Positions 35,671-44,484 of a DNA stretch of 64,000 nucleotides are shown here, piece after piece. Source of the DNA: JAMLHH01 sp037189845. Lineage in GTDB: Bacteria > Bacteroidota > Bacteroidia > Chitinophagales > JADIYW01. The stretch is from contig JBBCIS010000003.1 of the NCBI GenBank assembly GCA_037189845.1, positions 248,001-312,000 on the forward strand. Reading direction: 5' to 3'. The notes under the pieces were generated by a model. That model saw nothing but the letters and a program-made list of their open reading frames with translations. It did no database searches and had not been told where the DNA came from. How positions within the stretch are numbered: position 1 is the stretch's first letter; every line of letters starts with the position of its first letter. The position numbers and the translations under genes were made by a program.

Positions 35671-36846
35671 ATGCAAGAAGCTTATATCGTAGCAGGTTAC
35701 AGATCAGCGATAGGCAAAGCCAAAAAAGGAGGTTTTCGCTTTACTCGCCCTGACGACTTGGGTGCAGAAGTAATTAAGCACTTAGTGGGCTCTGTCCCAA
35801 ATTTCGACCCGGCATTAGTAGATGACGTTATCTGTGGTAACGCTATCCCTGAAGCTGAACAAGGTATGCAAATCGGCCGTATGCTCGTATTGAGAGCAGG
35901 TCTTCCTTTAAACATCGGTGGTGTAACTGTCAATAGATACTGTGCATCTGGTGTGGAAACTATCGCAATGGCAACAGCTAAAATTCAGGCTGGCATGGGC
36001 GAGTGTATCATCGCAGGTGGTGTAGAGTCTATGTCTCTTCTTCCAATGACTGGCTGGAGAACAGCATTGAACTATGAGATTGCAAAATCTACTGCAGATT
36101 ATTACTCTTCAATGGGTCTGACTGCTGAGGCTGTAGCTCAACAATTCGGCATCTCCAGACAAGCACAGGATGAGTTTGCTTATCAATCACATGTGAAAGC
36201 AATCGCAGCTATCGAATCCGGTAAATTCAAAGATGAGATTGTTCCAATCACTGTTGAAGAAGTTTACTTAGAGAAAAATAAAAGAAAAACACGTTCTTTC
36301 GTGGTAGATACTGATGAAGGTCCTCGTAAAGATACGACTGTAGAAGGTCTTGGCAAACTGAAACCGGTATTTGCTGCAGGTGGTTCTGTTACTGCCGGTA
36401 ACTCTTCCCAGACTTCTGACGGTGCTGCTTTCGTATTGGTCATGTCAGGAAGATTGATGAATGAATTAGGTTTGAAACCTATCGCAAGATTGGTAACAAG
36501 TGCTGTAGTAGGTGTTGAGCCTCGCATCATGGGTATCGGTCCTGTGGCAGCTATTCCTCAGGCATTGAAACAAGCTGGTTTAACGATTGATGATATCGAT
36601 TTGATTGAATTGAACGAAGCTTTTGCTTCTCAATCATTAGCTGTTATCCAGGAACTTGGTTTGGATGCAAGCAAAATCAATCCTAACGGTGGTGCAATTT
36701 CATTAGGTCACCCATTGGGTTGTTCCGGTGCAAAACTGACTGTACAATTAATCAACGAATTGAAACGCCAGGGCAAACGCTACGGTATGGTTTCGGCTTG
36801 TATCGGTGGTGGTCAGGGTATCGCTTCTATTATTGAAGTACTTTAA
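35671..36846 (+). CDS. Acetyl-CoA C-acyltransferase (thiolase)
   Basis: The 391-residue enzyme has the nucleophile Cys in NRYCASGVETIAMA at about residue 90, the GGVESMSLLPM loop, NEAFASQSLAVIQELG, the active-site His in GGAISLGHPLGCSGAK, and the second Cys in MVSACIGGGQGIA. It cleaves 3-ketoacyl-CoA in the last step of beta-oxidation. A 192-bp gap to the preceding gene contains paired GAGTATTGGGTA-type repeats but no gene. It shares the biased codon use of its partners. Confidence 0.94.
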   Translation: MQEAYIVAGYRSAIGKAKKGGFRFTRPDDLGAEVIKHLVGSVPNFDPALVDDVICGNAIPEAEQGMQIGRMLVLRAGLPLNIGGVTVNRYCASGVETIAMATAKIQAGMGECIIAGGVESMSLLPMTGWRTALNYEIAKSTADYYSSMGLTAEAVAQQFGISRQAQDEFAYQSHVKAIAAIESGKFKDEIVPITVEEVYLEKNKRKTRSFVVDTDEGPRKDTTVEGLGKLKPVFAAGGSVTAGNSSQTSDGAAFVLVMSGRLMNELGLKPIARLVTSAVVGVEPRIMGIGPVAAIPQALKQAGLTIDDIDLIELNEAFASQSLAVIQELGLDASKINPNGGAISLGHPLGCSGAKLTVQLINELKRQGKRYGMVSACIGGGQGIASIIEVL

Positions 36847-36861
36847 GACAATATAGACGTA

Positions 36862-36904
36862 AGACAAAAGACTATAGACAGAGTATATCTAAAGTCTTTT
36901 GTCT
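36862..36904. repeat. Stem-loop repeat AGACAAAAGACT after the thiolase
   Basis: A perfect 12-bp inverted repeat (36862-36873 with 36893-36904) with a 19-base AT-rich loop, 15 bp past the thiolase stop. A related sequence with AGACGAAAGAC occurs at 41662-41700. No T tract follows, so it is more likely a dispersed repeat than a terminator. Confidence 0.5.
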
Positions 36905-36945
36905 GAAATCTCAAAACAGTTCTTTGATTTAGCTTAGAGCTAGTT

Positions 36946-37487
36946 CGGTTTCCCCCTCTGGAGGGGGCAAGGGGGAGGATGTTTACAGACGTTTTATGGA
37001 ATTCTCATAAAATAGCATCTTATAGTGTATAAAATACTACTATGAACGATGAATTGAAATTTCATGAATACAACAAAAACTTACAACCCTACGCCCGTAA
37101 CTTAAGAGGGTCTATGACCAAAGCTCAGGCTTGTTTATGGAAATATGCATTAAGGGCTAAATCCATGAGGGGTTTCAGTTTCAGAAGAGAAAGACCTGTC
37201 CTGAATTTCATAGCAGATTTCATGTGTATGGAATTAATGTTGGTCATTGAAGTCGATGGAATATCTCATACATGGACTGAAACTATTCGCAAAGATAGAA
37301 TAAAGGATAAGGTTTTATGTGTTGCAGGATTTCTTGTATTGCGTTTTACTGATAACGAGGTACTTACTCAAATGAATGCTGTCATCGAAAGGATTTCTTT
37401 TGAAATAGATGAAATTATTGCGGAGAGGGCTTCACGCTAACGCTTTGAAGATGTACCTCCCCCTACCCCCTCCAAAGGGGGATACCG
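36946..37487 (+). mobile_element. DUF559 element bounded by imperfect terminal inverted repeats
   Basis: A 33-base left end (36946-36978, core CCCCCTCTGGAGGGGGCAAG) is matched by the reverse complement of 37456-37487, with two substitutions and one further substitution/deletion at the CAA. The ends enclose one gene, the DUF559 protein. The element interrupts the beta-oxidation cluster between thiolase and acyl-CoA dehydrogenase, and its ends are far richer in G+C than the surroundings. Confidence 0.6.
37042..37440 (+). CDS. DUF559 endonuclease-like protein
   Basis: The 132-residue protein follows the DUF559 (Vsr/restriction-endonuclease fold) pattern: YARNLRGSMTKAQACLWKYA, GFSFRRERPVLNFIADFMC (with the catalytic Asp), LMLVIEVDGISH (ExD), KDRIKDKVLCVAGFLVLRF and a helical tail. 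The motif D...ExDG fits a PD-(D/E)xK nuclease core. It is the only gene between the GC-rich inverted ends and stops 15 bases before the right end. It may act on its own element as a nicking or homing-type nuclease; that is inference. Confidence 0.85.
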   Translation: MNDELKFHEYNKNLQPYARNLRGSMTKAQACLWKYALRAKSMRGFSFRRERPVLNFIADFMCMELMLVIEVDGISHTWTETIRKDRIKDKVLCVAGFLVLRFTDNEVLTQMNAVIERISFEIDEIIAERASR

Positions 37488-37557
37488 GTTGGGCGATTCC
37501 CCTCCAAAGAATAAAAAGCACAAGATTGACTTAAAAGAAATTTAAGCAGAGACATTC

Positions 37558-37648
37558 CGGACAGGGATAGAACGAAGTATCACCTGAATAGCCACGTGGT
37601 TTTAACCCGTGGATATGAAGGAAGACGCAGTGAAAGCCCGGCTGTCCG
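37558..37648 (+). ncRNA. 91-nt structured element upstream of acyl-CoA dehydrogenase
   Basis: The ends CGGACAG (37558-37564) and CTGTCCG (37642-37648) pair, and an inner stem CCACG/CGTGG (37592-37596, 37608-37612) closes an 11-base loop. The 3' part reads CAGTGAAAGCCCGGCTGTCC. It ends 39 bp before the acyl-CoA dehydrogenase ATG. I recall similar elements between Bacteroidota genes; whether it is an RNA leader or a DNA repeat is not decided. Confidence 0.4.
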
Positions 37649-37687
37649 TATAATTAAAAAACGTAAACAAAATATTCAAACAAAATA

Positions 37688-39466
37688 ATGGCAACTGAAG
37701 AATTATTAAAAGGCGGAGAGTTTCTTATCAAAGAATCTACACCGGAACAAATCTTTTCTCCTGAGGATTATACTGAGGAGCAATTGATGGTGCGCCAGAT
37801 GGCAAGTGACTTCATGGAAAAAGAAGTTATGACACGCACTTACGACATCGAAAAACAAGTAGCTGGTGTATCTCCGGGGCTTTTGGAGCAAGCTGGTGAA
37901 TTGGGTCTTTTAGGTACTGCAATTCCTGCAGAATATGGTGGTATGGAGCAAGACGTTATCACTGGTTGTATCATCGCTGAGGAAGTAGGCCGTACTGGTT
38001 CTTTCGCTACTACTTTGATTGCACACATTGGTATCGGTACTTTGCCTATCCTGTACTACGGTACTGAGGAGCAAAGACAAAAATATCTTCCGGGATTGGC
38101 TTCTGGTCAGCTGAAAGCTTCTTATGCTTTGACTGAACCAAGCTCTGGCTCTGATGCATTAGGTGCTAAAACTACAGCTGTATTAAGCGAAGATGGTACT
38201 GAGTGGATTTTGAACGGTCAGAAAATGTGGATTACTAACGCAGGTTTTGCAGATGTATTCACTGTATTTGCTAAGATCGACGGTAAAGACTTTACCGGTT
38301 TCATAGTAGAAAAAGATGCTCCGGGTCTTTCTTTGGGTGCTGAAGAAGATAAAATGGGTATCAAAGGATCTTCTACAAGACAGGTATTCTTTGAAAACTG
38401 CCGTATCCCGGTAGGAAATCTATTAGGCGAAAGAGGTAAAGGTCACAAAATCGCTTTCAACATCCTGAACATCGGTCGTTATAAATTGGGTGCTACTGCT
38501 TTGGGTGGTGCAAGACAGGCTTTCAATATGTCTGTAACTTATGCTAACGAGCGTACTCAGTTCAATACTCCTATCGCTAATTTCGGTGCTATCCAGTACA
38601 AAATCGCTGAGATGGCTATCCGTATTTTTGCTTTGGAGGTGACTACTTACCGTTGTGCAAAAGATATCGAAAAACAAGAGCACATCTTCAAAACTCAGGG
38701 CAAAAATCTTTCAGACTCACTATTAGGTGCTGCTGAAGAATATGCAATCGAGTGTGCTATCGTGAAAGTATTGGGTTCTGAGGTTCTTGACTACGTAGTA
38801 GATGAGAATGTACAGGTACATGGTGGTATGGGCTACTCTGAGGAATTAGGCGCATCCAGAGCATACCGTGATTCCCGTATTGCACGTATCTATGAAGGTT
38901 CTAACGAAATCAACAGATTGTTGGCTGTAGATCAGTTGTTGAGAAGAGCAATGGGTGGCAAATTGGATATCATGTCTGCTGCTTTGGGTGTATCTAAAGA
39001 ATTGATGTCAGTTCCTGATTTCTCTACTCCTGAGGGTGTATTTGGCGATGCAGAAAATGCTATCAAAAACGCTAAAAAAGCAATCTTGTTGGTAGCAGGT
39101 GCTGCTGCTCAGAAATTGATGACTAAGTTGAAAAACGAGCAGGAGATATTGATGAACGTAGCAGATATGTTGATTGACGTTTACACTGCTGAATCATTGT
39201 TGGCTCGTGTGAAAAAAATCTATGCTGCCCGTGGTGAGGAAGAGTCTGCAGTGTACCTGGATATCTTAAACGTATTCTTCAATGACGCTGTACAGCGTAT
39301 CAATTACAACGGACGTGAAGCTTTGATGGGCTTTGCTGAAGGTGATGAGTTGAGAATGATGTTGATGGGCTTGAAACGTTACACAAAATATCCAACTGTA
39401 AACACTAAAGCTGCTCGTCGTCGTATCGCTGCCAAAGTGTTGGAAGGCGGAAGTTACAACTTGTAG
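37688..39466 (+). CDS. Acyl-CoA dehydrogenase
   Basis: The 592-residue flavoprotein has the acyl-CoA dehydrogenase N-, middle and C-domains. ASYALTEPSSGSDALGAKT and KMWITNAGFADVFTVFAK flank the FAD site, and GERGKGHKIAFNILNIGR and VQVHGGMGYSEELGASRAYR follow. ARIYEGSNEINRLL carries the catalytic Glu at about residue 405. A C-terminal extension of about 160 residues makes it the long, VLCAD/ACAD9-like type. It performs the first step of beta-oxidation. The element described above separates it from the thiolase gene; it shares their codon bias. Confidence 0.93.
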   Translation: MATEELLKGGEFLIKESTPEQIFSPEDYTEEQLMVRQMASDFMEKEVMTRTYDIEKQVAGVSPGLLEQAGELGLLGTAIPAEYGGMEQDVITGCIIAEEVGRTGSFATTLIAHIGIGTLPILYYGTEEQRQKYLPGLASGQLKASYALTEPSSGSDALGAKTTAVLSEDGTEWILNGQKMWITNAGFADVFTVFAKIDGKDFTGFIVEKDAPGLSLGAEEDKMGIKGSSTRQVFFENCRIPVGNLLGERGKGHKIAFNILNIGRYKLGATALGGARQAFNMSVTYANERTQFNTPIANFGAIQYKIAEMAIRIFALEVTTYRCAKDIEKQEHIFKTQGKNLSDSLLGAAEEYAIECAIVKVLGSEVLDYVVDENVQVHGGMGYSEELGASRAYRDSRIARIYEGSNEINRLLAVDQLLRRAMGGKLDIMSAALGVSKELMSVPDFSTPEGVFGDAENAIKNAKKAILLVAGAAAQKLMTKLKNEQEILMNVADMLIDVYTAESLLARVKKIYAARGEEESAVYLDILNVFFNDAVQRINYNGREALMGFAEGDELRMMLMGLKRYTKYPTVNTKAARRRIAAKVLEGGSYNL

Positions 39467-39543
39467 AAATAGTTCACGGTTTACAGTCAATGGTTCACTG
39501 TTATAGGTAAATGCCAGACTTTGAACCTTAAACTTTATAAAAT

Positions 39544-39580
39544 AAACAGTCATTCGGGAAATCGGGTGGCTGTTTTCGTT
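39544..39580 (+). terminator. Terminator of the acyl-CoA dehydrogenase gene
   Basis: A 13-bp stem with several G-T pairs (39544-39556 with 39563-39575) around GGAAAT, then TCGTTTTT. A close relative occurs at 41711-41746. Confidence 0.7.
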
Positions 39581-39624
39581 TTTATAAATACTTTTATCCA
39601 TATTTATAATTAAAAATAAAATTT

Positions 39625-40199
39625 ATGACCTTGGAGCTAAGTAAAGAATGGTTTAAAATAAATCAAGAGCAAAATGATTTGGAAAATGTATTAGCATTTA
39701 TTGAAAATTTGCCAATAAATTTTCAACAAATTTTGGATGAACAAAAATCGAATTTTATTGAAACAAAAATCGAAAAAAATGTTATTGATAACATCGATAA
39801 AAAATATTCTTAAATACATTTAATGAAGCAAGAAGTCAACTAATCCTTGGTACTCAAACGTTAAAAAACAATCTATATACTGACAATATAACCAGAGCAT
39901 ATACATCTCAGAAAAAATCAGCAGAGATTTTACTACAAATAGGCTTCAATGGACAATCTTTAAAGTTAAAGTCAGCAGTGTTAAATGGACTTTGGAAAAA
40001 AATATTAGACCACATTGAAACATTAGGATTACACATTATTGATTTTGTAAATAATCCATTAGTAAAATTGATTAGAAATTTTTTAGCTTATTTAAATTCA
40101 ATTCTAAATAGCTTAACAGCCTTAATTCCCGGCATCGATGCAATTAAAGAATATAAAGAAGTTATTGAAAGTTATTTAACAATTGCAGATGATTTATAA
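39625..40199 (+). pseudogene. Frameshifted AT-rich gene of unknown function
   Basis: The first 62 codons (MTLELSKEWFKINQEQNDLE to NIDKKYS) run in one frame. Adding one A to the A6 run at 39799-39804 joins them to a frame that continues NTFNEARSQLILG, KKSAEILLQIGFNGQSLKLK, and ends YLTIADDL at 40199, about 192 residues in total. The downstream half is amphipathic and helical with a hydrophobic FVNNPLVKLIRNFLAYLNSI stretch. No family was recognised. Either a deletion, a sequencing undercall or slippage explains the split. Base composition is much more AT-rich than the fad genes, which suggests transfer. The 240 bases after it hold no supported gene. Confidence 0.5.
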
Positions 40200-40439
40200 T
40201 TTATACGATGAACATATAGTTTAGATTGTGAGCTACTTATCCAATTTATTTACTAACAGGTGCTTGTCATTAAGCAATAAATAATTCAAAGAAATACAAA
40301 AAAGTTTTCATAAGAAGTAATCCGATAAAAGAGATTGAAAATACTGACTTAAAATCAATACTTCATTAAGCAGCTTAATAGATTTTTTGAAAAATAAATA
40401 TTCAATATCGCTCCTATTATTAGCTAAACTCTATAATCG

Positions 40440-41009
40440 TCAAAATTGCTCTTTTTTTACAGGTGGTTTTTCGTAAAACTGGTGAAGATGTTGAAATGCC
40501 TTAACAATTCTATTGAACAAATCTTTTTCAGCATCAAATTTGAAATTTACTCCAAAATAGTCCGTTACTCTATTTTCTGTTTCATTTAATTTAAATGAAA
40601 TTGTTGTTTCTGTAATATCTGTGTCATTGGTATAGAAAGACAACTTTGAATTGTAATCAGATAATCTCTCCAAATGATATATAGGTATTTTACACTCTGT
40701 TTTTTGTTCTACTTGAGTCAATTTACCATTGATATCACCTCTTGTAATATTATCAAATGTCACTATAAGATTGTAATTATCAAATCTGTAATAATAATTT
40801 TTATACAAATATGAAACTAACGGTGTGCCAACTCTGAAACTATTATAATGCTCTTCCGTGTATTTATTTAGCTTTTCCAATATCCATTTTTCTGTTTCTT
40901 GTCTTGTCGCATTAGACTCACTTCTAACATCGCTCTGAGCGTATGTATAATTCAAAAAAAACGCCTGAATTAATAATAAAAATGCAATGACTGAATATAT
41001 CCTTTTCAT
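40440..41009 (-). CDS. Secreted AT-rich hypothetical protein
   Basis: From the ATG at 41009 the 189-residue protein has a signal peptide (FLLLIQAFFLNYTYAQ) and no further membrane segment. The mature part is mixed alpha/beta, with YKNYYYRFDNYNLIVTFDNI and TTISFKLNETENRVTDYFGV. No family was recognised. It lies in the AT-rich accessory stretch and diverges from the XRE gene; the 41010-41311 gap between them holds only promoter-type AT-rich sequence as far as I can see. Confidence 0.6.
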   Translation of the reverse strand: MKRIYSVIAFLLLIQAFFLNYTYAQSDVRSESNATRQETEKWILEKLNKYTEEHYNSFRVGTPLVSYLYKNYYYRFDNYNLIVTFDNITRGDINGKLTQVEQKTECKIPIYHLERLSDYNSKLSFYTNDTDITETTISFKLNETENRVTDYFGVNFKFDAEKDLFNRIVKAFQHLHQFYEKPPVKKEQF

Positions 41010-41311
41010 TAATAATCCATTAAAATTCAACAATTTCAGATGAGGTTTTCAGTAAAAAATCGTCCATAGTCATTTTTAGATGAATTAGAGTTTCACAACC
41101 GTTACATAGATATAAACTCCATTCAATTCTTTATCATCTACACTGCTATTTCCTCTAATTTTGATACGAGATCGATATTAATATATTCTTTATGAGCAAC
41201 AGCGTGTTTTATTTTCAGATATCTTGCCATAAAATTTTTTTGATACAAATATTGAAAATTATTTTTTAATATAAAATTATTTATACAACTTAAAGTTATA
41301 TAAATAGCGCC

Positions 41312-41660
41312 ATGAGTTTTCAAAATATTGCTTTTAAATTGAAAACACTCAGAGAGTTTAATAACTACAGTCATGAATACATTGCCGGACAGCTCAATAT
41401 TAGTCAGGTAGCTTATTCCAAAATAGAAAGTGGTGCGACTCAGTTAGCAATAGAACATCTGACTTAAGTTAGCTGAATTGTATAAGCTCACGCCTAATGA
41501 TATTTTAGGTTGGGGAGACAAGTTCACAATCAATAATAAAGAGTGCAATGGAGTAGCTGCTGGTTCTCAGCATTTGGTTATCAATATCTACAATGAAGAA
41601 AGGCTGAAATCTATAGAGGAAAGAATAGAGAAGCTAGAGGACAAAAAAGGAAATAGATAG
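41312..41660 (+). pseudogene. XRE-family regulator split by a frameshift
   Basis: From ATG 41312, FQNIAFKLKTLREFNNYSHE and YIAGQLNISQVAYSKIESGA form a complete XRE helix-turn-helix, then a stop follows EHLT. Removing one base near 41462 restores LKLAELYKLTPNDILGWGDK and the coiled-coil tail RLKSIEERIEKLEDKKGNR. An intact version would have about 115 residues, as in the HTH_3 plus coiled-coil family. Whether the insertion is real cannot be decided here. Confidence 0.65.
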
Positions 41661-41710
41661 GAGACGAAAGACCTAAGACAATAGACTTTAGACTTTCGTT
41701 CTATTAAATA

Positions 41711-41746
41711 AAACAGCCACTCGGTAAATCGAGTAGCTGTTTTTAT
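41711..41746 (+). terminator. Terminator after the XRE gene
   Basis: A 13-bp stem with one mismatch (41711-41723 with 41730-41742) around GTAAAT, then TTATG. It is homologous to the hairpin at 39544-39580. Confidence 0.65.
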
Positions 41747-41799
41747 GCATATACAATTAAATTAAAAATATTTGTACTTTACTAAAACAATACATGTTT

Positions 41800-42318
41800 A
41801 TGAAATACCTATTTGTAATTCCGTTTACCTTTTTTCTGGGATATTCATCCTATGCTCAATCTATCCAGGTACCACCGGATGTAACATATGAGGTGGGCGA
41901 TGACTATGCCCTTTTTGAAGAAGATATTTTAAAAATTTCCAACTGGATGATCAATGGCAAAGTCAATGACGAATTTAATAAAAGCTGGAAAGATGCTTCA
42001 GCATTTCTAATGAAATGGATTGAAGGCTCACCTACTGTTTATATTATGGTTCAGCAGGAATTTGCAAGTTATGTAGAAAAACAGCCAGCCCTATTGATGG
42101 TATTTATGGCTGGATGGACAAAATATTCTCTGGAAAACAAAGTTATTTATGATAATGTTGGTGGCAATCTTGCCGCTTTGGATGCAGTAATGACTTTTTA
42201 TCAAAACAATAAAAAGATTTTGGGAGAAGATAAAGAGATAGAGAAGTTTATCAAAATGAAATCCAAAAAACAACTGGAAGCGTATGTCAAAAAACATGCT
42301 GTAGCCAATAAAAGGTAA
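41800..42318 (+). CDS. Secreted hypothetical protein
   Basis: The 172-residue protein (ATG at 41800; 41794 also possible) has a signal peptide KYLFVIPFTFFLGYSSYAQ. A mostly helical mature part follows, with VGDDYALFEEDILKISNWMI, SPTVYIMVQQEFASYVEKQP and a lysine-rich tail. I do not recognise a family. It precedes the TraB-like gene by 81 bp on the same strand and may be cotranscribed with it. Confidence 0.65.
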   Translation: MKYLFVIPFTFFLGYSSYAQSIQVPPDVTYEVGDDYALFEEDILKISNWMINGKVNDEFNKSWKDASAFLMKWIEGSPTVYIMVQQEFASYVEKQPALLMVFMAGWTKYSLENKVIYDNVGGNLAALDAVMTFYQNNKKILGEDKEIEKFIKMKSKKQLEAYVKKHAVANKR

Positions 42319-42399
42319 AAGCTCATTTAAAAAATTTCATTGATTCTGTAACGAAACTGAACAAGTGTGTACTTACACTAAAAATCAAACAACAGAATT

Positions 42400-43280
42400 A
42401 TGAAGAATTTCTTACAAACTACTTTAAAGCTATCAGCATTTTTACTGGCATTTGTTGTTTTCGGGCATTATCAGGGTTTCGCAAAAGACAGCATAAATGA
42501 GAAAAGCCTGCTCTGGAAAATTGAAGGCAATAATTTGACACAGCCATCGTATCTTTTCGGAACTGTACACATGATTTGTCAGGATCAGTTTAATATGACG
42601 GAGAAGGTAAAAAGGCATTGGCTCAGACCTCTCAGACTTATCTGGAAATAGATCTCAGCAACCCAAATATGGCTGCAGAAGCTATGAAATACATGGCCGC
42701 TTCTCAACCAACGACTTCTGTAGTCTCAGCAGAAGATGCAAAATACATTGACAGTACATTGAAGGCAAAATTAGGCGCAGGCCTTGACAGACTGGATAAT
42801 ATCAAACCTATGATACTGATTGCCGGTATTGTACAACAAAGCTTTCCTTGTCCACTAGCGAGCTTTGAAACCGAAATCATCAAGTTGACTGATGAGAAAT
42901 CACATAAAACTTATGGATTATCTACCGTTGAAGAACAATATTCTTTCCTTGAAAAAGCTATGAAAACCGAAAGGTTTGCGGAATATCTCAGAGAAATACT
43001 GGCTATAAATATCAGCGAGTTCTTTGATCAGATTTTTGGTTACTACAAAGAAGAAAATCTGGAAGCTATCAATAAAATCATGGAAGAATTCAGCACAAAC
43101 GATGCTGAAGCTTACCACCAGCTGATGAATGTGAGAAATCAGCTGTGGGCAGAAAGAATTCCTGAAATTATCAAGGAAAAACCTACATTCATTGGTGTAG
43201 GTACCGGTCACCTGATGGGTCAGGAAGGAATGATTCAGCTTTTGAAAGCTAAAGGTTACACCGTAACTCCTGTTCACTAA
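42400..43280 (+). pseudogene. TraB/GumN-family protein split by a frameshift
   Basis: The N-terminal frame has a signal peptide and NEKSLLWKIEGNNLTQPSYL followed by FGTVHMICQDQF, then stops. One extra A in the A5 run at 42609-42613 joins it to the frame TYLEIDLSNPNM..., which carries KLTDEKSHKTYGLSTVEEQY, TNDAEAYHQLMNVRNQLWAE and GVGTGHLMGQEGMIQLL. Together these give the GTxH and GxGHLxG motifs of the TraB/GumN family and about 292 residues. Either a real mutation or a homopolymer undercall; if the base is restored, the gene is full length. Confidence 0.75.
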
Positions 43281-43354
43281 AAGATGTCTTGTGTGCTCCG
43301 GTCATTGCATTGATGGTCGGAGTACAATATAAAATCCATAACTTATAGCCGGAA

Positions 43355-43858
43355 GTGAAGCAGAAGGAACAAGCATTTTTGGCCCATATCAATCAGCATA
43401 AGGGAGTTCTCTATAAGGTGTCCAAAATGTATATGGACAATACCGAAGACAGAGAAGATCTTTTTCAGGAGATTATATTACAACTATGGAAGTCTTACGA
43501 AAACTTCAAAGGCAACAGCGAATTTTCTACATGGATGTATCGCGTAGCACTCAACACAGCCATAGTTTACCTCAAAAAGGATAAGAAAAAATCTTCTATA
43601 GTCGCTTATGAAACCAGTATGGATATTGCTGTTGAAGAATATTCTCAGGAAAAAGACACACAGCTGCAATATTTCTATAAAGCAGTTCAGGAACTGAATT
43701 CGATTGAAAAGGCAATCATCTTTCTCTTTTTAGAAGGACTCTCTCATAAAGAGATCGGCAAAAACCTCGGACTCTCAGAGGTCAACGCGAGAGTAAAGCT
43801 ATCCCGTACCAAAGAAAAATTACAAAAAATCATACAAGCGAAAGGTTATGAATTTTGA
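43355..43858 (+). CDS. ECF-type RNA polymerase sigma factor
   Basis: The 167-residue protein has region 2 (VSKMYMDNTEDREDLFQEII, FKGNSEFSTWMYRVALNTAI) and region 4 (ELNSIEKAIIFLFLEGLSHK, GKNLGLSEVNARVKLSRTKE). It lacks regions 1 and 3, so it is an extracytoplasmic-function factor. A GTG start at 43355 is used; there is no ATG before the conserved core. It overlaps the next gene by 11 bp, as sigma/anti-sigma pairs often do. Confidence 0.88.
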   Translation: MKQKEQAFLAHINQHKGVLYKVSKMYMDNTEDREDLFQEIILQLWKSYENFKGNSEFSTWMYRVALNTAIVYLKKDKKKSSIVAYETSMDIAVEEYSQEKDTQLQYFYKAVQELNSIEKAIIFLFLEGLSHKEIGKNLGLSEVNARVKLSRTKEKLQKIIQAKGYEF

Positions 43859-44471
43859 TGAACTGAAAGAGCAATGGAATAAAGAATCAGATGATAACAT
43901 TCTTGTTCCCGAAAATCTTGAGCAACTGAAAGCAGCTCAAACACCGATTGACGCTGTCAGAAAAAAGATGAAAAATGAATTCTTCCTGCAATCCATACTG
44001 CTGGTCGCTTCCGCATTTATCCCGTTAATACTCAGCTTTAGCTCCATTCTGACAATAGTCTTTTTCTTCTGCTATGGATTGATAGTAGCTTTTACCTCCT
44101 ATTACTTCTATAAGTTTTTCACCTTTTACAAAAAGTCATATCATCTGAATTATGATACTCGAAAAAATCTATTGTGGTTCTACTATGAACTAAAGCTCAA
44201 CATTGAGTTATACAAAGCTTTAAACTACATCCTCTTTTTCATAGGCTTTATCATGGGAATTCTTGTATACACGACCTTAAAAGCATCAGGAAATGAAATA
44301 GAAATCCTTATGGTGAATACGCTGGTCGGACAATCGCGGATATTATATTTTACAGGAATGTTTTTTATCTCTTTATTATTTTCCTTTGGTATGGCAGAAC
44401 TGATTCCCAGATTCTACTACGGGAAATATCTGAAACAAATCAAAGCTATTCTGGACGAGCTGGATGAATGA
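43848..44471 (+). CDS. Membrane protein coupled to the ECF sigma factor
   Basis: The 207-residue protein starts MNFDELKEQWNKESDDNILV, a short soluble N-terminus. Four predicted membrane helices follow, at about residues 45-65, 67-90, 125-145 and 165-185, and a basic tail. The overlap with the sigma gene and the soluble N-terminal segment suggest a membrane anti-sigma or sensor role, though no named anti-sigma domain is evident. Confidence 0.7.
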   Translation: MNFDELKEQWNKESDDNILVPENLEQLKAAQTPIDAVRKKMKNEFFLQSILLVASAFIPLILSFSSILTIVFFFCYGLIVAFTSYYFYKFFTFYKKSYHLNYDTRKNLLWFYYELKLNIELYKALNYILFFIGFIMGILVYTTLKASGNEIEILMVNTLVGQSRILYFTGMFFISLLFSFGMAELIPRFYYGKYLKQIKAILDELDE

Positions 44472-44484
44472 TCGTAATCAGTTT

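Noticed and set aside
39799..39805. Programmed -1 frameshift signal in the AT-rich gene
   Set aside because: The heptamer T AAA AAA does not fit the X XXY YYZ slippery pattern and no stimulatory stem-loop follows, so mutation or sequencing error is preferred.
40260..40370. Short frame ending in NPIKEIENTDLKSILH
   Set aside because: Protein-like wording, but no start codon and no context; may be a gene remnant but cannot be supported.
41138..41374. Minus-strand 78-codon frame opposite the XRE gene start
   Set aside because: It overlaps the helix-turn-helix coding strand and has no motif; most likely chance in AT-rich DNA.
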